Shown here piece by piece: positions 35,501 through 43,567 of a stretch of DNA of 62,573 nt (position 1 is its first letter; the number at the start of each line of letters is the position of its first letter). Origin of the DNA: Gemmatimonadota bacterium (GTDB lineage Bacteria; Gemmatimonadota; Gemmatimonadetes; Gemmatimonadales; Gemmatimonadaceae); contig JAQBPY010000418.1 in the NCBI GenBank assembly GCA_028287285.1, positions 1-62,573 on the forward strand, written 5' to 3'. Made by a program: the position numbers and the translations under genes. Below the pieces are notes generated by a model. That model saw nothing but the letters and a program-made list of their open reading frames with translations. It was not told the DNA's origin and ran no database searches.

Positions 35501-37066
35501 CTATAAGGTATAGTCAATAGAATACTCCATCTCCGGCAACCGGTACTCCTTGATCTTCCGGTACAACGTCCGCTCCCCGATACCGAGCAGGTCGGCCGCC
35601 TTCCGCCGGTTTCCACGCACTTCCTTCAACGCCGCCTCGATCACAGCCCGCTCCACCTCGGTCATTTTCATCCCGGGCGACACGGATACGACGTTCGGAG
35701 GGGGTGTCTCGTCACGAGGACCAATGGCCGCTACCGTACCAATAGCGGGTGGCACGACCTCCCCAATGAACCCTCCGCGAGGCCCGGAACGGGGGGGGTC
35801 GCGATCGTCGTCGATGCGACGGCGCAACTCCTCGACCTGCAGCTTCAACTCGAGCAAGCTGCGCAAGATGAATTCGAGCTCACGTCCTTCCGCCTGGCCG
35901 GCGGGCTGCGCGAGGACACGCATGGGGAGAAACCTCGATGTCCCACCGTCGCGAATCTGCCTGGGCAGGTCATCCGGGCCGATCTCACGGCCATGCGACA
36001 ACACGACCATGCTCTCCACGAGGTTCCGCAGCTCGCGGACGTTGCCGGGCCACGGATACTCGACGAGCATGCGCATGGCCTCCTGCGAGATACCCCGAAA
36101 CGGCCGGTCATGCTGCGCCGACAGATCCCGAATGAACCGCCGCACGAGAATGGGCACATCGTCCCGCCGCTCGCGAAGGGGCGGGAGGTAGATGCTCAGC
36201 ACATTGAGGCGGTAGTACAGATCGGCGCGAAAACCGCCTTCCTCGACATGTTCCCGCAAGGGCCGGTTGGTGGCGGCGATGACCCGCACGTTCACGGGGA
36301 TGCTCTGCCCACCGCCCACACGCGTCACCTCACGCTCCTCGAGCACTCGCAGGAGCTTGACCTGCGTGGACTGGGGAATCTCCCCGATTTCATCGAGGAA
36401 GAGGGTCCCCCCATCCGCCAGCTCGAAGCGCCCCAGCCGTCGCTCCGCCGCGCCGGTGAATGCACCCTTCTCGTGGCCGAACAACTCACTCTCGAGCAAC
36501 GTCTCCGGAAGCGCGCCGACATTGACGGCGATGAAGGGCTTGTTCTTGCGCGGCCCGAGCGAGGCCAGGGCACGGGCGACGAGCTCCTTGCCCGAGCCAC
36601 TTTCCCCTTCGACGAGCACCGTGCTGCTCACCGGCGCCATCTGCTCGACCTTCACCATCACTTCGCGCAGCGGCTCGCTCTCGCCAATGAGTCCGGTCAT
36701 CTCCTGCAGCGCATGGCGCTCCATCAGACGCTTGACGCCAAGGGCCACGTCATCCACCACGATGGGCCTGGAGAACAGCTCCACGTAGCCCTGCATCTTC
36801 AACGCCTCGCGCTGGCTCGCGTCGTCGCCCGTGCCGAGGCCAACCATGGGGATACCGCTCCAGAGCATCTCCCTCAGCAGCCCGACGTTCGCGGCGTCCG
36901 TCAGCTCACCGGTTATGACGATGAGGTCCGGCTTGTTTCGCCTGATCTCTGCACGAATGTCGTCGAGCGGGCTGACGACGTGCGTGATGACACCGTCCGC
37001 CTCTAATCTGGCGTTGAGACGCACGGCCGGCTCGACGTCGTGCAGCGTGATGAGGACTCCACTCAC
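35501..37066 (-). CDS. Sigma-54-dependent transcriptional activator with degenerate receiver
   Basis: The protein is about 521 aa. Residues 1-120 form a receiver-like domain in which the acceptor strand reads LIVITGELTD, so the usual phosphorylatable Asp seems absent. The AAA+ domain has Walker A GESGSGKELVA, the sigma-54 contact loop EKGAFTGA, Walker B GGTLFLDEIGEI and the R-finger region FRADLYYRLNVL. The C-terminal Fis-type helix-turn-helix is NRRKAADLLGIGERTLYRKIKEY. The start is GTG at 37066, overlapping the stop of the molybdopterin-biosynthesis gene by 4 nt (GTGA). A sigma-54-like promoter exists in this window at 43568-43583, a possible target. Confidence 0.9.
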   Translation of the reverse strand: MSGVLITLHDVEPAVRLNARLEADGVITHVVSPLDDIRAEIRRNKPDLIVITGELTDAANVGLLREMLWSGIPMVGLGTGDDASQREALKMQGYVELFSRPIVVDDVALGVKRLMERHALQEMTGLIGESEPLREVMVKVEQMAPVSSTVLVEGESGSGKELVARALASLGPRKNKPFIAVNVGALPETLLESELFGHEKGAFTGAAERRLGRFELADGGTLFLDEIGEIPQSTQVKLLRVLEEREVTRVGGGQSIPVNVRVIAATNRPLREHVEEGGFRADLYYRLNVLSIYLPPLRERRDDVPILVRRFIRDLSAQHDRPFRGISQEAMRMLVEYPWPGNVRELRNLVESMVVLSHGREIGPDDLPRQIRDGGTSRFLPMRVLAQPAGQAEGRELEFILRSLLELKLQVEELRRRIDDDRDPPRSGPRGGFIGEVVPPAIGTVAAIGPRDETPPPNVVSVSPGMKMTEVERAVIEAALKEVRGNRRKAADLLGIGERTLYRKIKEYRLPEMEYSIDYTL

Positions 37067-37563
37067 GGCGTTGCTCCGGTACGGTGGTCCGTTGCCGCGC
37101 CCGTGAGAATGTCGACGGCATGCTGCGCGATTGGCGTAAACGCAGCGAGGCTCTCGACCACTCCGTTCGTCGAGCCGGGAAGATTGATGATCAATGTCCT
37201 GTTTCTCACACCGGCAACGCCGCGGCTTAGCGCCGCGCGCGGAAAGTGCTCCCCGGTGACGTGCCGGATTCGCTCGGCAATGCCCTGGGCTTCTCGCTCG
37301 ATCACCGCGCGTGTGGCTTCCGGTGTGACGTCGCGTGCGCTCAGGCCGGTGCCACCGGTCGTCAATACCAGGTCGACGTCGTTGCTGTCGCACCAGCGCG
37401 TCAACTGCTGCACGATCTTCACGGTGTCATCAGGGACAATCGTGCGCGCTGTGACGATCGCGTTGGGCAGCGAGGCAACCCACACTGCCACGGCATCACC
37501 GCTCGTGTCAGCGCGCTCGCCACGGGCGCCAAGGTCCGAGACGGTGAGAATTGCTACGCGCAC
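37063..37563 (-). CDS. MogA/MoaB family molybdenum cofactor biosynthesis protein
   Basis: The 166-aa protein starts VRVAILTVSDLGARGERADTSGD and carries the molybdopterin-binding motif LTTGGTGLSARDVTPEAT and the later TLIINLPGSTNGVVESL. This family adenylylates molybdopterin or is its regulatory relative. The start is GTG at 37563, where the family similarity begins; the open frame extends 168 codons further upstream only because it runs through the 30-bp tandem array. It is coupled to the sigma-54 activator by a 4-nt overlap. No other moa or moe gene is in view. Confidence 0.88.
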   Translation of the reverse strand: MRVAILTVSDLGARGERADTSGDAVAVWVASLPNAIVTARTIVPDDTVKIVQQLTRWCDSNDVDLVLTTGGTGLSARDVTPEATRAVIEREAQGIAERIRHVTGEHFPRAALSRGVAGVRNRTLIINLPGSTNGVVESLAAFTPIAQHAVDILTGAATDHRTGATP

Positions 37564-37599
37564 GTCGCGTTGCCGGCGAAAAGTGGCACGAGAGTATGT

Positions 37600-37631
37600 C
37601 CCGACAGCCGCGTTGCGGCTGCGGGATGACA
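37600..37631 (+). repeat. REP-like interspersed palindrome, copy 3
   Basis: CCCGACAG and CTGCGGGATGACA, the same ends as the copies near 7.4 kb, enclose a hairpin with stem CAGCCGC/GCGGCTG and a GTT loop. Its right end is the first unit of the 30-bp tandem array that follows. Confidence 0.65.
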
Positions 37632-37800
37632 GGTTGACGACAGTGCGGCGGCGGGATGACAGGTGGACAGCGGTGCGGCGGCGGGATGACAGATGGGCGA
37701 CGGTGCGGCGGCGGGATGACAGGTGGACGGCGATGCGGCAGCGGTGCGACAGATGGACGGCCACCCGGCAATGAGACGACAGATGGGCCACGCCGCCCTC
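37621..37800. repeat. 30-bp tandem repeat array (six units)
   Basis: Units begin at 37621, 37651, 37681, 37711, 37741 and 37771. The first four share GCGGGATGACAG, then a GTGGACGGCGGT-like tail ending in GCGGCG; the last two are diverged (GCGGTGCGACAG, ATGAGACGACAG). The period is exactly 30 and contiguous, with no spacers. It lies between gcvT and the MogA-like gene. Confidence 0.85.
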
Positions 37801-37858
37801 ACGGGATGCCACCTTCGGCCAGCGCCCGCCAAGGCGGCGGAATGACAGTGGCTCAAAG

Positions 37859-38956
37859 TCACAGGTGCGACGCTTCCTTGTAGAACGGCGGCTTCGTGAC
37901 AGTCGCCGGCACGCGCTTGCCACGTATCTCCACCTCGAACGACGTGCCCTCCTTCGCGCCAGCGACAGGCAGATAGGCCGTCCCGATAGGAATGCCAAGG
38001 GTAGGCGACATGGTTCCGCTGCACACCGCCCCACTCGGCGCACCCTCATAGAACACCGGGTAGCCATGCCGCGGAAAGTTGCGGTCCGCCATGGTAAAGC
38101 CGACGAGACGCCGCGTCACACCCTGCTCCTTCTGCTTCACCAGGACGTCACGGCCCACGAAGTCGCCCTTGCCAAGCTTGACCAGCCACGCGAGGTTGGC
38201 CTCGAGAGGAGTCACGGTGTCATCGATGTCGTTGCCGTAGAGCGCCATGCCCATCTCGAGACGCAACGAATCGCGCGAGCCAAGGCCTGCCGGGGTGATC
38301 TGCCCCGTAGCCATGAGCGCCTCCCAGATGGGCTTCGCCACTTCATTCGCGATGTACAGCTCGAAGCCGTCCTCGCCGGTATAGCCGGTGCGGGAGATGA
38401 TCGCGGGCTGGCCCGCCACGCTGCCCTCCGCAAAATGGTAATAGCCGATGGTGGAGAGGTCGGTCTCGGTAAATGGCTGGAGAATGGAGGCGGTCTTCGG
38501 CCCCTGCACGGCGAGCAGCGTCATCTCGTCGGTCGCATCGTGGATCTGCACGCCGAACTTGTCGGCATGCCGAGCGATGTGCGCATAATCCTTGGGCGCG
38601 TTGCTGGCATTGACCACCATCATCACGCGATCGGGGAACCGATAGACGAGGCAGTCGTCCTCGATGGTGCCACCGTCATTGAGAATGGTGGAGTAGTGCA
38701 CCTGCCCCACATCGAGCGCCGCGACGTTGTTCGTCGTCACGAAATTCACGAAGTCGACGGCACGCTCGCCGGTGATCCAGAACTCGCCCATGTGCGACAC
38801 ATCGAAAATCCCGCACCCGGCGCGCACCGCATTGTGCTCGGCGGTAATTCCGGTGGGATACTGCACTGGCATCTCATAACCCGCAAACGGCACCATCTTG
38901 GCGCCGAGTGCGACGTGGATATCGTGGAGTGGCGTGCGCTTGAGAATGTCAGACAT
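37859..38956 (-). CDS. gcvT: Glycine cleavage system T protein (aminomethyltransferase)
   Basis: The 365-aa GcvT starts MSDILKRTPLHDIHVALGAKMVPFAGYEMPVQY. It has the folate-binding region with CGIFDVSHMGEF, ALDVGQVHYSTILNDGGTIEDDCLVYR and the conserved RTGYTGEDGFELY. The C-terminal barrel motif is GVTRRLVGFTM. It transfers the aminomethyl carbon of glycine from lipoyl-GcvH to tetrahydrofolate, releasing ammonia. The ATG at 38956 matches the family start; an upstream extension of 41 residues is not conserved. gcvH and gcvP are not in the window. Confidence 0.95.
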   Translation of the reverse strand: MSDILKRTPLHDIHVALGAKMVPFAGYEMPVQYPTGITAEHNAVRAGCGIFDVSHMGEFWITGERAVDFVNFVTTNNVAALDVGQVHYSTILNDGGTIEDDCLVYRFPDRVMMVVNASNAPKDYAHIARHADKFGVQIHDATDEMTLLAVQGPKTASILQPFTETDLSTIGYYHFAEGSVAGQPAIISRTGYTGEDGFELYIANEVAKPIWEALMATGQITPAGLGSRDSLRLEMGMALYGNDIDDTVTPLEANLAWLVKLGKGDFVGRDVLVKQKEQGVTRRLVGFTMADRNFPRHGYPVFYEGAPSGAVCSGTMSPTLGIPIGTAYLPVAGAKEGTSFEVEIRGKRVPATVTKPPFYKEASHL

Positions 38957-39164
38957 GGAATTGGGTGGTGGATTGGCGAGCGTGAGACAGAAAATATGCG
39001 CGATTGGCACGTGCTGGTGCCAGCGTGGCAGGTGCGGGCGCGCGCATTTGCTCCAGAGAGCGGCATTCCGGTGATGCACCTTCCAATCGGGTCGCCATCT
39101 TCACGGCATACCGAACACCATTGCCAGGAGAATGATGACTAGCCCCTTCCCGATGCAGAAGAGT

Positions 39165-39201
39165 GTAGTTAGGTTCCATTATGGTACCGTATTGAAACTA
39201 C
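39165..39201. promoter_or_regulatory. Possible operator of the VapBC pair
   Basis: GTAGTT at 39165-39170 and AACTAC at 39196-39201 form an inverted pair around an A/T-rich centre containing the palindrome GGTACC. It lies 14-50 nt before the antitoxin start. Ribbon-helix-helix antitoxins commonly bind such repeats to autoregulate; this is inference. Confidence 0.3.
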
Positions 39202-39215
39202 GCGATGGAGCTCCT

Positions 39216-39458
39216 ATGCCGACACTCACCATCAAGGGCATGCCAGACCCCTTGTACATCCGCCTCAAACAGCGCGCCGCTGAAAACAGGCGCAGCCTGA
39301 ACAGCGAGATTCTCGTGGCGCTGGAGCAGGCGCTCGCCTCCGGGCCGCCGGACGCAAATGCCCTGCTGTTGCGCGCTGATGCGCTACGTGCGACGCTCCG
39401 GGTCTCTCCCCTCACCGATGCACGGCTGGACGCCGCCAAGGCCCACGGAAGGCGATAG
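39216..39458 (+). CDS. vapB: VapB/FitA-type ribbon-helix-helix antitoxin
   Basis: The 80-aa antitoxin begins MPTLTIKGMPDPLYIRLKQRAAENRRSLNSEILVAL, the classical FitA/Arc ribbon-helix-helix pattern used to bind DNA as a dimer. The C-terminal tail would bind and inhibit the toxin. The ATG at 39216 is selected because the motif begins there, although the frame is open 84 nt upstream. It ends 3 nt before the toxin gene, forming a typical two-gene module. Confidence 0.88.
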   Translation: MPTLTIKGMPDPLYIRLKQRAAENRRSLNSEILVALEQALASGPPDANALLLRADALRATLRVSPLTDARLDAAKAHGRR

Positions 39459-39461
39459 ACG

Positions 39462-39878
39462 ATGATCGTCGTCGATACGAACGTCGTCGCCTACCTGCTC
39501 ATTCCGGGCGAGCACACGGCCTTTGCACGCGCGACGCTTGCACGGGATGCCGAATGGGTGGCGCCCACGTTGTGGCGCAGCGAGTTTCGGAATGTGCTGG
39601 CGTTGTACATGCGCGAGGGAGAACTCACGCTCGCGCAAGCCGCTGCACTGCAGGATGCAGCGGAGGAGCTGCTTGCTGGCCGCGAGCAAACGGTGGCGTC
39701 GAACGAAGTGTTGGAGCTTGCACAGACATCCAGGCGATCGGCCTACGATTGTGAGTTCGTGGCCGTCGCACGCCGGCTGCGACTGCCGCTGGTGACGTCG
39801 GATCGGTCGCTCCGTGCCAGCTTTGCTCACGACACGGTGTCGCTCCAGCAATTTGGTGCCGAGGCGACCGGCAGCTGA
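39462..39878 (+). CDS. vapC: VapC PIN-domain ribonuclease toxin
   Basis: The 138-aa PIN protein has the acidic residues of the active site: Asp in MIVVDTNVVAYLL, Glu in LWRSEFRNVLA, Asp in SAYDCEFVAVARRL and Asp in LVTSDRSLRASF. VapC toxins cleave tRNA or rRNA and are neutralised by the cognate antitoxin, here encoded 3 nt upstream. Nothing in the sequence suggests inactivation. The RNA target cannot be deduced. Confidence 0.92.
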   Translation: MIVVDTNVVAYLLIPGEHTAFARATLARDAEWVAPTLWRSEFRNVLALYMREGELTLAQAAALQDAAEELLAGREQTVASNEVLELAQTSRRSAYDCEFVAVARRLRLPLVTSDRSLRASFAHDTVSLQQFGAEATGS

Positions 39879-39937
39879 GGCCCTCTCGCATAAAGGCTGC
39901 ATCGGAAGCAGCTTCCCGACAATCAAGAGGAGGTACA

Positions 39938-40006
39938 ATGCGTGCGATCCGGGACAGCCGTCACTCCGTACGACCGGAAGTCCGGGCACCGCATGGCGGG
40001 GTGTGA
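39938..40006 (+). CDS. Possible 22-aa leader peptide with strong ribosome-binding site
   Basis: GAGGAGGT at 39927-39934 stands 3 nt before an ATG that encodes MRAIRDSRHSVRPEVRAPHG plus GV. Six Arg in 22 residues and the best Shine-Dalgarno match seen in the region are suggestive. The stop TGA at 40004-40006 is followed directly by GTG at 40007, in frame with the exported protein that starts at 40106. It may be a leader peptide, or the real start of a gene later broken. Confidence 0.35.
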   Translation: MRAIRDSRHSVRPEVRAPHGGV

Positions 40007-40105
40007 GTGCCAGACATCGCGGCAGGTGCTCACCATTTCGGCATCGGGCCTCGTGGCGCGGGCAGCCCTGCTGGTCGGCGTAATGCGCGTCTGAATGTGC
40101 GCGGA

Positions 40106-40906
40106 ATGATGAAGTCCGCCTTCTGTATTCTGCTGGCCGTGGGACCGATGGCGATGGCGCAGCCCACGCCGCTCGATCATGCGCATGCGCACAACGACTT
40201 CGAGCACGCCCGCCCACTGTTCGACGCCGTGGAGCGAGGATTCGGCAGCGTTGAAGCCGACGTCTACCTCGTGGGCGGACAGCTGCTCGTGGGACATTCA
40301 CGCGACAGCCTCGATGCATCACGCACGCTCGAGTCGCTGTATCTCGATCCATTGCGTGCGTATGCACGACAGCATGGTGGTCGCGTCCACGGCGGTGCCC
40401 AGCCCCTCACGTTGCTTATCGACGTGAAGACCAACGCGGACTCCACCTACCTCGTTCTCAATGGCGTGCTGCGCCGTTACGCTGATCTCTTCACCATCTA
40501 CGCCGGCAGCGAAGTGATCGACGGGCCCATCGTCGCGGTGATCTCCGGCAATCGTGCAATCAAAACGATGAATGCAGCGCGCGTACGGTTTGCCGGTGCC
40601 GACGGACGAATACCCGATCTGACAAGCACGCCGCGGATCTCGTCGAAGGTGATGCCGCTCATCAGCGATTCATGGGAACGCATCACGACGTGGGACGGCA
40701 CGAGCTCGGCGCCCGCGACGCTTCGGCAGGAGATTGATCGACTGGTCAGCCTCGCGCACCAGCATGGCCAGCGCCTCCGTTTCTGGGCTACCCCGGACAA
40801 TGAGGCGGTGTGGCAGCTGCTCACCGACGCGCACGTGGACCTCATCGGCGCGGATGACCTGGAAGGACTGCGGCTCTTTCTCACGCGCCGCACGCGAGGT
40901 GGCTGA
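40106..40906 (+). CDS. Exported glycerophosphodiester-phosphodiesterase-like protein
   Basis: The 266-aa protein has a signal peptide (MMKSAFCILLAVGPMAMAQ). A TIM-barrel start in the GDPD/PI-PLC style follows: HAHAHNDFEHARPLFDAVERGFGSVEADVYLVGGQLLVGHSRDSL, then LLIDVKTNADST and LRFWATPDNEAVWQLL. These blocks match the PLC-like phosphodiesterase superfamily group that acts on the cell surface. The two-His active site could be in HAHAHND and VGHSRD. The start could also be GTG at 40007, just after the small upstream ORF. The cupin gene follows after 3 nt, so the two form an operon. Confidence 0.8.
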   Translation: MMKSAFCILLAVGPMAMAQPTPLDHAHAHNDFEHARPLFDAVERGFGSVEADVYLVGGQLLVGHSRDSLDASRTLESLYLDPLRAYARQHGGRVHGGAQPLTLLIDVKTNADSTYLVLNGVLRRYADLFTIYAGSEVIDGPIVAVISGNRAIKTMNAARVRFAGADGRIPDLTSTPRISSKVMPLISDSWERITTWDGTSSAPATLRQEIDRLVSLAHQHGQRLRFWATPDNEAVWQLLTDAHVDLIGADDLEGLRLFLTRRTRGG

Positions 40907-40909
40907 GCC

Positions 40910-41239
40910 ATGCGGCTGACGGACATCCCATTCGGCATCACGGATTGGGCCGAAGTGGTGCCTACGCTGCATGCAGGCGAGACGGGCGAAGCCCTGTGGC
41001 GGACACGGACCTTCGGATCGCTCCGTGTACGGCTGGTCGAATACTCGGCGGACTATGCCGCGGATCACTGGTGCGACAAGGGACACATCGTGCTCTGCGT
41101 GGCGGGAGAGCTCCGCACCGAGCTGAGGGACGGACGCACGTATGTGCTGCGGCCCGGCATGAGCTATCAGGTTGCCGACGGCGTTGACGCCCACCGGTCC
41201 AGCTCACGCGAGGGAGCAACGCTGTTCATAGTGGACTGA
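40910..41239 (+). CDS. DHCW-motif cupin-fold protein
   Basis: The 109-aa cupin reads MRLTDIPFGITDWAEVVPTLHAGETGEALWRTR. It contains the metal-site style stretch ADHWCDKGHIVLCVAGELRTEL, the family hallmark, and ends in GMSYQVADGVDAHRSSSREGATLFIVD. The function is unknown; the fold usually binds a metal and a small ligand. It is cotranscribed with the exported phosphodiesterase-like protein. Confidence 0.85.
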   Translation: MRLTDIPFGITDWAEVVPTLHAGETGEALWRTRTFGSLRVRLVEYSADYAADHWCDKGHIVLCVAGELRTELRDGRTYVLRPGMSYQVADGVDAHRSSSREGATLFIVD

Positions 41240-41264
41240 CGACGACGCAAATTTCCGTCAGGGC

Positions 41265-41300
41265 TTGACAGTCATCCATTTTGATGGACATTGTGTCCAT
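41265..41300 (+). promoter_or_regulatory. Promoter box and operator of the XRE-cupin operon
   Basis: TTGACA at 41265-41270 is followed, 13 nt on, by a 7-bp inverted repeat ATGGACA-TTG-TGTCCAT at 41284-41300, ending 1 nt before the likely ATG at 41302. A palindrome so close to the start is a good candidate for autoregulation by the XRE protein. No Shine-Dalgarno is present, so the transcript may be leaderless. Confidence 0.5.
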
Positions 41301-41301
41301 T

Positions 41302-41889
41302 ATGATAGAAGCAAGGCCGAGCCTGAATGAACGGATTGCCGAGCGTGTGCGCGAATTGCGTGCGTCGCTGGGAATCTCGCTCGACATGCTCGCCAACAAG
41401 AGCGACGTCAGCCGCTCGGCAATCTCGCTCATCGAGCGGGGGGAGATCAGCCCCACCGCCGTGGTGCTGGAGAAACTCGCCACGGGGCTGGGCGTGACGT
41501 TGTCGTCGCTGTTCGATGCGCCGAGCGCGCACGGTGGGCCCATTGCGCGCCGGAAAGACCAGGTCACGTGGCAGGATCCGGCATCCGGCTACCGGCGCCG
41601 CAATGTGTCGCCCGTTGCGCCGCAGCAGCCCATGCACATTGTGGACGTGCACTTTCCTGCCCGTGCGCGCGTGGCGTTCGAGACCGGCGCGCGAGACGCG
41701 CGCGTGCACCAGCAGGTGTGGGTGCTCACGGGTACAATCGACGTGACCGTAGGGAAGGAGCGACATCGGCTGCAAAGGGGTGATTGCCTGGCAATGCAGC
41801 TCGATCAGCCAACGATGTTCCACAACCCGACGCAGAAGCCGGCGCGCTACGCGGTGGTAATAGCGTCCGAACCCATGGTGCGGCGATGA
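41302..41889 (+). CDS. XRE-family regulator with C-terminal cupin domain
   Basis: The 195-aa protein has an N-terminal helix-turn-helix (RVRELRASLGISLDMLANKSDVSRSAISLIERG) and a C-terminal cupin (MHIVDVHFPARARVAFETGARDARVHQQVWVLTGTIDVTVG, RHRLQRGDCLAM). This combination typifies regulators that sense small metabolites, such as PuuR. The ATG at 41302 is preferred to a TTG at 41281, because the upstream residues would encode the operator palindrome. The stop overlaps the next gene by 4 nt. Confidence 0.88.
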   Translation: MIEARPSLNERIAERVRELRASLGISLDMLANKSDVSRSAISLIERGEISPTAVVLEKLATGLGVTLSSLFDAPSAHGGPIARRKDQVTWQDPASGYRRRNVSPVAPQQPMHIVDVHFPARARVAFETGARDARVHQQVWVLTGTIDVTVGKERHRLQRGDCLAMQLDQPTMFHNPTQKPARYAVVIASEPMVRR

Positions 41890-42416
41890 GCAATCCAGCT
41901 TGGACGCTGCGGCGGCTGCACGCCGTGGATGATACCGTGATCGATCAGCTGGCGAGCGTATTGATCGACTGTGTAGAGGGAGGTGCGTCGGTAAGCTTCA
42001 TGGCGCCGCTCACCCGTGCGCGCGCCGTGGCGTTCTGGCGGCGCGTGGCCGATGGCGTGGCGGCGGGGGAGCGCGCGCTTCTCGTGGCGGAGGACGCTAA
42101 CGGTGTATGCGGTACGGTGCAGCTGGTGCTGGAGCAGCCCGAGAACCAGCTACACCGCGCGGATCTGTCCAAGATGCTCGTGCATCGGCGCGTGCGCCGC
42201 CAGGGCCTGGGCGCAACGTTGATCCGTGCGGCCGAAGCCACGGCGCGGGAATGCGGCAGGAGTGTATTGGTGCTCGACACGGTCACGGGCGGCGACGCGG
42301 AGCGTCTGTACGGGCGGCTCGGATGGCTGCGCGTGGGAGTGATCCCGAATTATGCGTTGATGCCGGACGGCGGGTTCTGCGATACGACCGTATACCATCG
42401 GCAACTTGGCAGCTAG
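41886..42416 (+). CDS. GNAT family N-acetyltransferase
   Basis: The 176-aa acetyltransferase has the acetyl-CoA binding motif A in LSKMLVHRRVRRQGLGATLIRAAEA and motif B in LVLDTVTGGDAERLYGRLGWLRVGVIPNYAL. The acceptor substrate is unknown; the pattern resembles acetyltransferases acting on small amines or antibiotics. The ATG at 41886 overlaps the regulator stop (ATGA), so the two genes form one regulatory unit in which the XRE protein probably controls its own operon. Confidence 0.88.
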   Translation: MSNPAWTLRRLHAVDDTVIDQLASVLIDCVEGGASVSFMAPLTRARAVAFWRRVADGVAAGERALLVAEDANGVCGTVQLVLEQPENQLHRADLSKMLVHRRVRRQGLGATLIRAAEATARECGRSVLVLDTVTGGDAERLYGRLGWLRVGVIPNYALMPDGGFCDTTVYHRQLGS

Positions 42417-42594
42417 CGGGCGTTCAAGACTGAAGCAGGTCCTTCGCGGCACTCAGGACGACCAGGCTACCGTTGCACTCCTGTCCTGCGCAACGCTGCC
42501 CTCGACGCACAGGACACGTGCAAACACGACGCCTTGGCCGGCATGGATCACGCCACTCCCGCGGCCGGCGAAGCACAACACGAAGCGCCGCGAT

Positions 42595-43506
42595 TCAATT
42601 CGCGCGCTGATTCCGGAGATGAAGGCGGCGCTGCAGGCGAAAGGCGCGGCGGCGGCGGCGGGCGGTGGCGGCGACGGCAGCAAGGCCCGTGGCAAACAGG
42701 ACGAACGTCGCAGGCTCGGGAGCGGTTGACTCCTGAACCTCGTCAGCGGGGAGTGCGAGTGACTCGGCGCCACTCTCGTTGAATACGACGCTCGCGAGGT
42801 ATCGGTTGTCCACGTCGAACGCGTCGATGCCGGCGAGGTGCAATCCGAACTGGACGTAGCCTACGGCAGTCTGCGCATCGTCGATGGCCATTTCGATGCC
42901 CGCGCCATAGGTGTACTTGTACGAGCCGGTGAAGTTGTCGAACGCGAGGAGGAGGTCAAACCCTCCCTGCGCACGATGCGCACCGTTGCTGGTGAATGCT
43001 CCGGCGTGATTGCCGTAGTGCACATCGCTGAAGAAAGATGCGCCGGCGTCGCCTTCACCGTGCGCCGCGGTCACCAGCGCCGTGAAGACGTCTGCCGGAC
43101 GGCCGCCAAACTCGTAATCGAGCGAGGCAAGGAAATGGAGGACGAGGTAGTCGCCTGCGTCGGCAGTTCCGGTCACGTCGATCTTGCCCGTGATACGGCT
43201 CTGGGCGCTCGCCGCCGCCGTGAGACCTGGCGTGCCCTTGTCGATCATTCCCACTGTCACGGATGTGGTGCGGGCCAGGAGATCGGCCGTTGCCTGCGCG
43301 CCGGCCTGCCCGCCCTTCACCTGCATTGGACCACACACGGCAGATGCGCTGGCGACCGGGCCGTCATGTTGATCGCAGATGATTGCAGCGCCCACCTGCG
43401 GAACCTGCGTTCCAACCTGCGCGCTGGCCGCTGCCTTTTGTGCGCCAAGCCGGGCGGCTGGGGCGAGCAGGAGCGCGAGGAGAACGGTGCGGACGGGAGC
43501 AATCAT
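42595..43506 (-). CDS. PEP-CTERM sorting-domain exported protein
   Basis: The 303-aa protein has a signal peptide (MIAPVRTVLLALLLAPAARLGAQ), a beta-rich secreted region with no family I recognise, and a C-terminal PEP-CTERM tail: APEPATFVLFATGLAAVAAT followed by ARRRRR. Such tails are recognised by exosortase (EpsH-type) and processed at the cell envelope, usually with exopolysaccharide. No exosortase is in the window. A sigma-54-type promoter lies about 60 nt upstream of its start. Confidence 0.85.
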   Translation of the reverse strand: MIAPVRTVLLALLLAPAARLGAQKAAASAQVGTQVPQVGAAIICDQHDGPVASASAVCGPMQVKGGQAGAQATADLLARTTSVTVGMIDKGTPGLTAAASAQSRITGKIDVTGTADAGDYLVLHFLASLDYEFGGRPADVFTALVTAAHGEGDAGASFFSDVHYGNHAGAFTSNGAHRAQGGFDLLLAFDNFTGSYKYTYGAGIEMAIDDAQTAVGYVQFGLHLAGIDAFDVDNRYLASVVFNESGAESLALPADEVQESTAPEPATFVLFATGLAAVAATARRRRRAFRLQRRLHLRNQRAN

Positions 43507-43567
43507 CGGCTGACGCGAGGTTGGGTTTGGAAGACATGAGCGGCGTCATCCGTAACAGAGAGTGCGC

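Noticed and set aside
37067..37393. 109-residue N-terminal extension of the sigma-54 activator
   Set aside because: It overlaps the conserved C-terminus of the MogA-like gene in another frame; the GTG at 37066 with GTGA overlap is the natural start.
37621..37800. CRISPR array
   Set aside because: The units are contiguous with no spacers, and there are no cas genes nearby.
37564..38067. N-terminal extension of the MogA-like protein through the tandem array, giving HLSSRRRT-type repeats
   Set aside because: The frame is open only because the 30-bp period is a multiple of three. Family similarity begins at the GTG at 37563, and 37859-38067 is already covered by gcvT.
37865..39142. 425-aa ORF antisense to gcvT
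   Set aside because: It is a long open frame caused by GC codon bias opposite a well-supported conserved gene.
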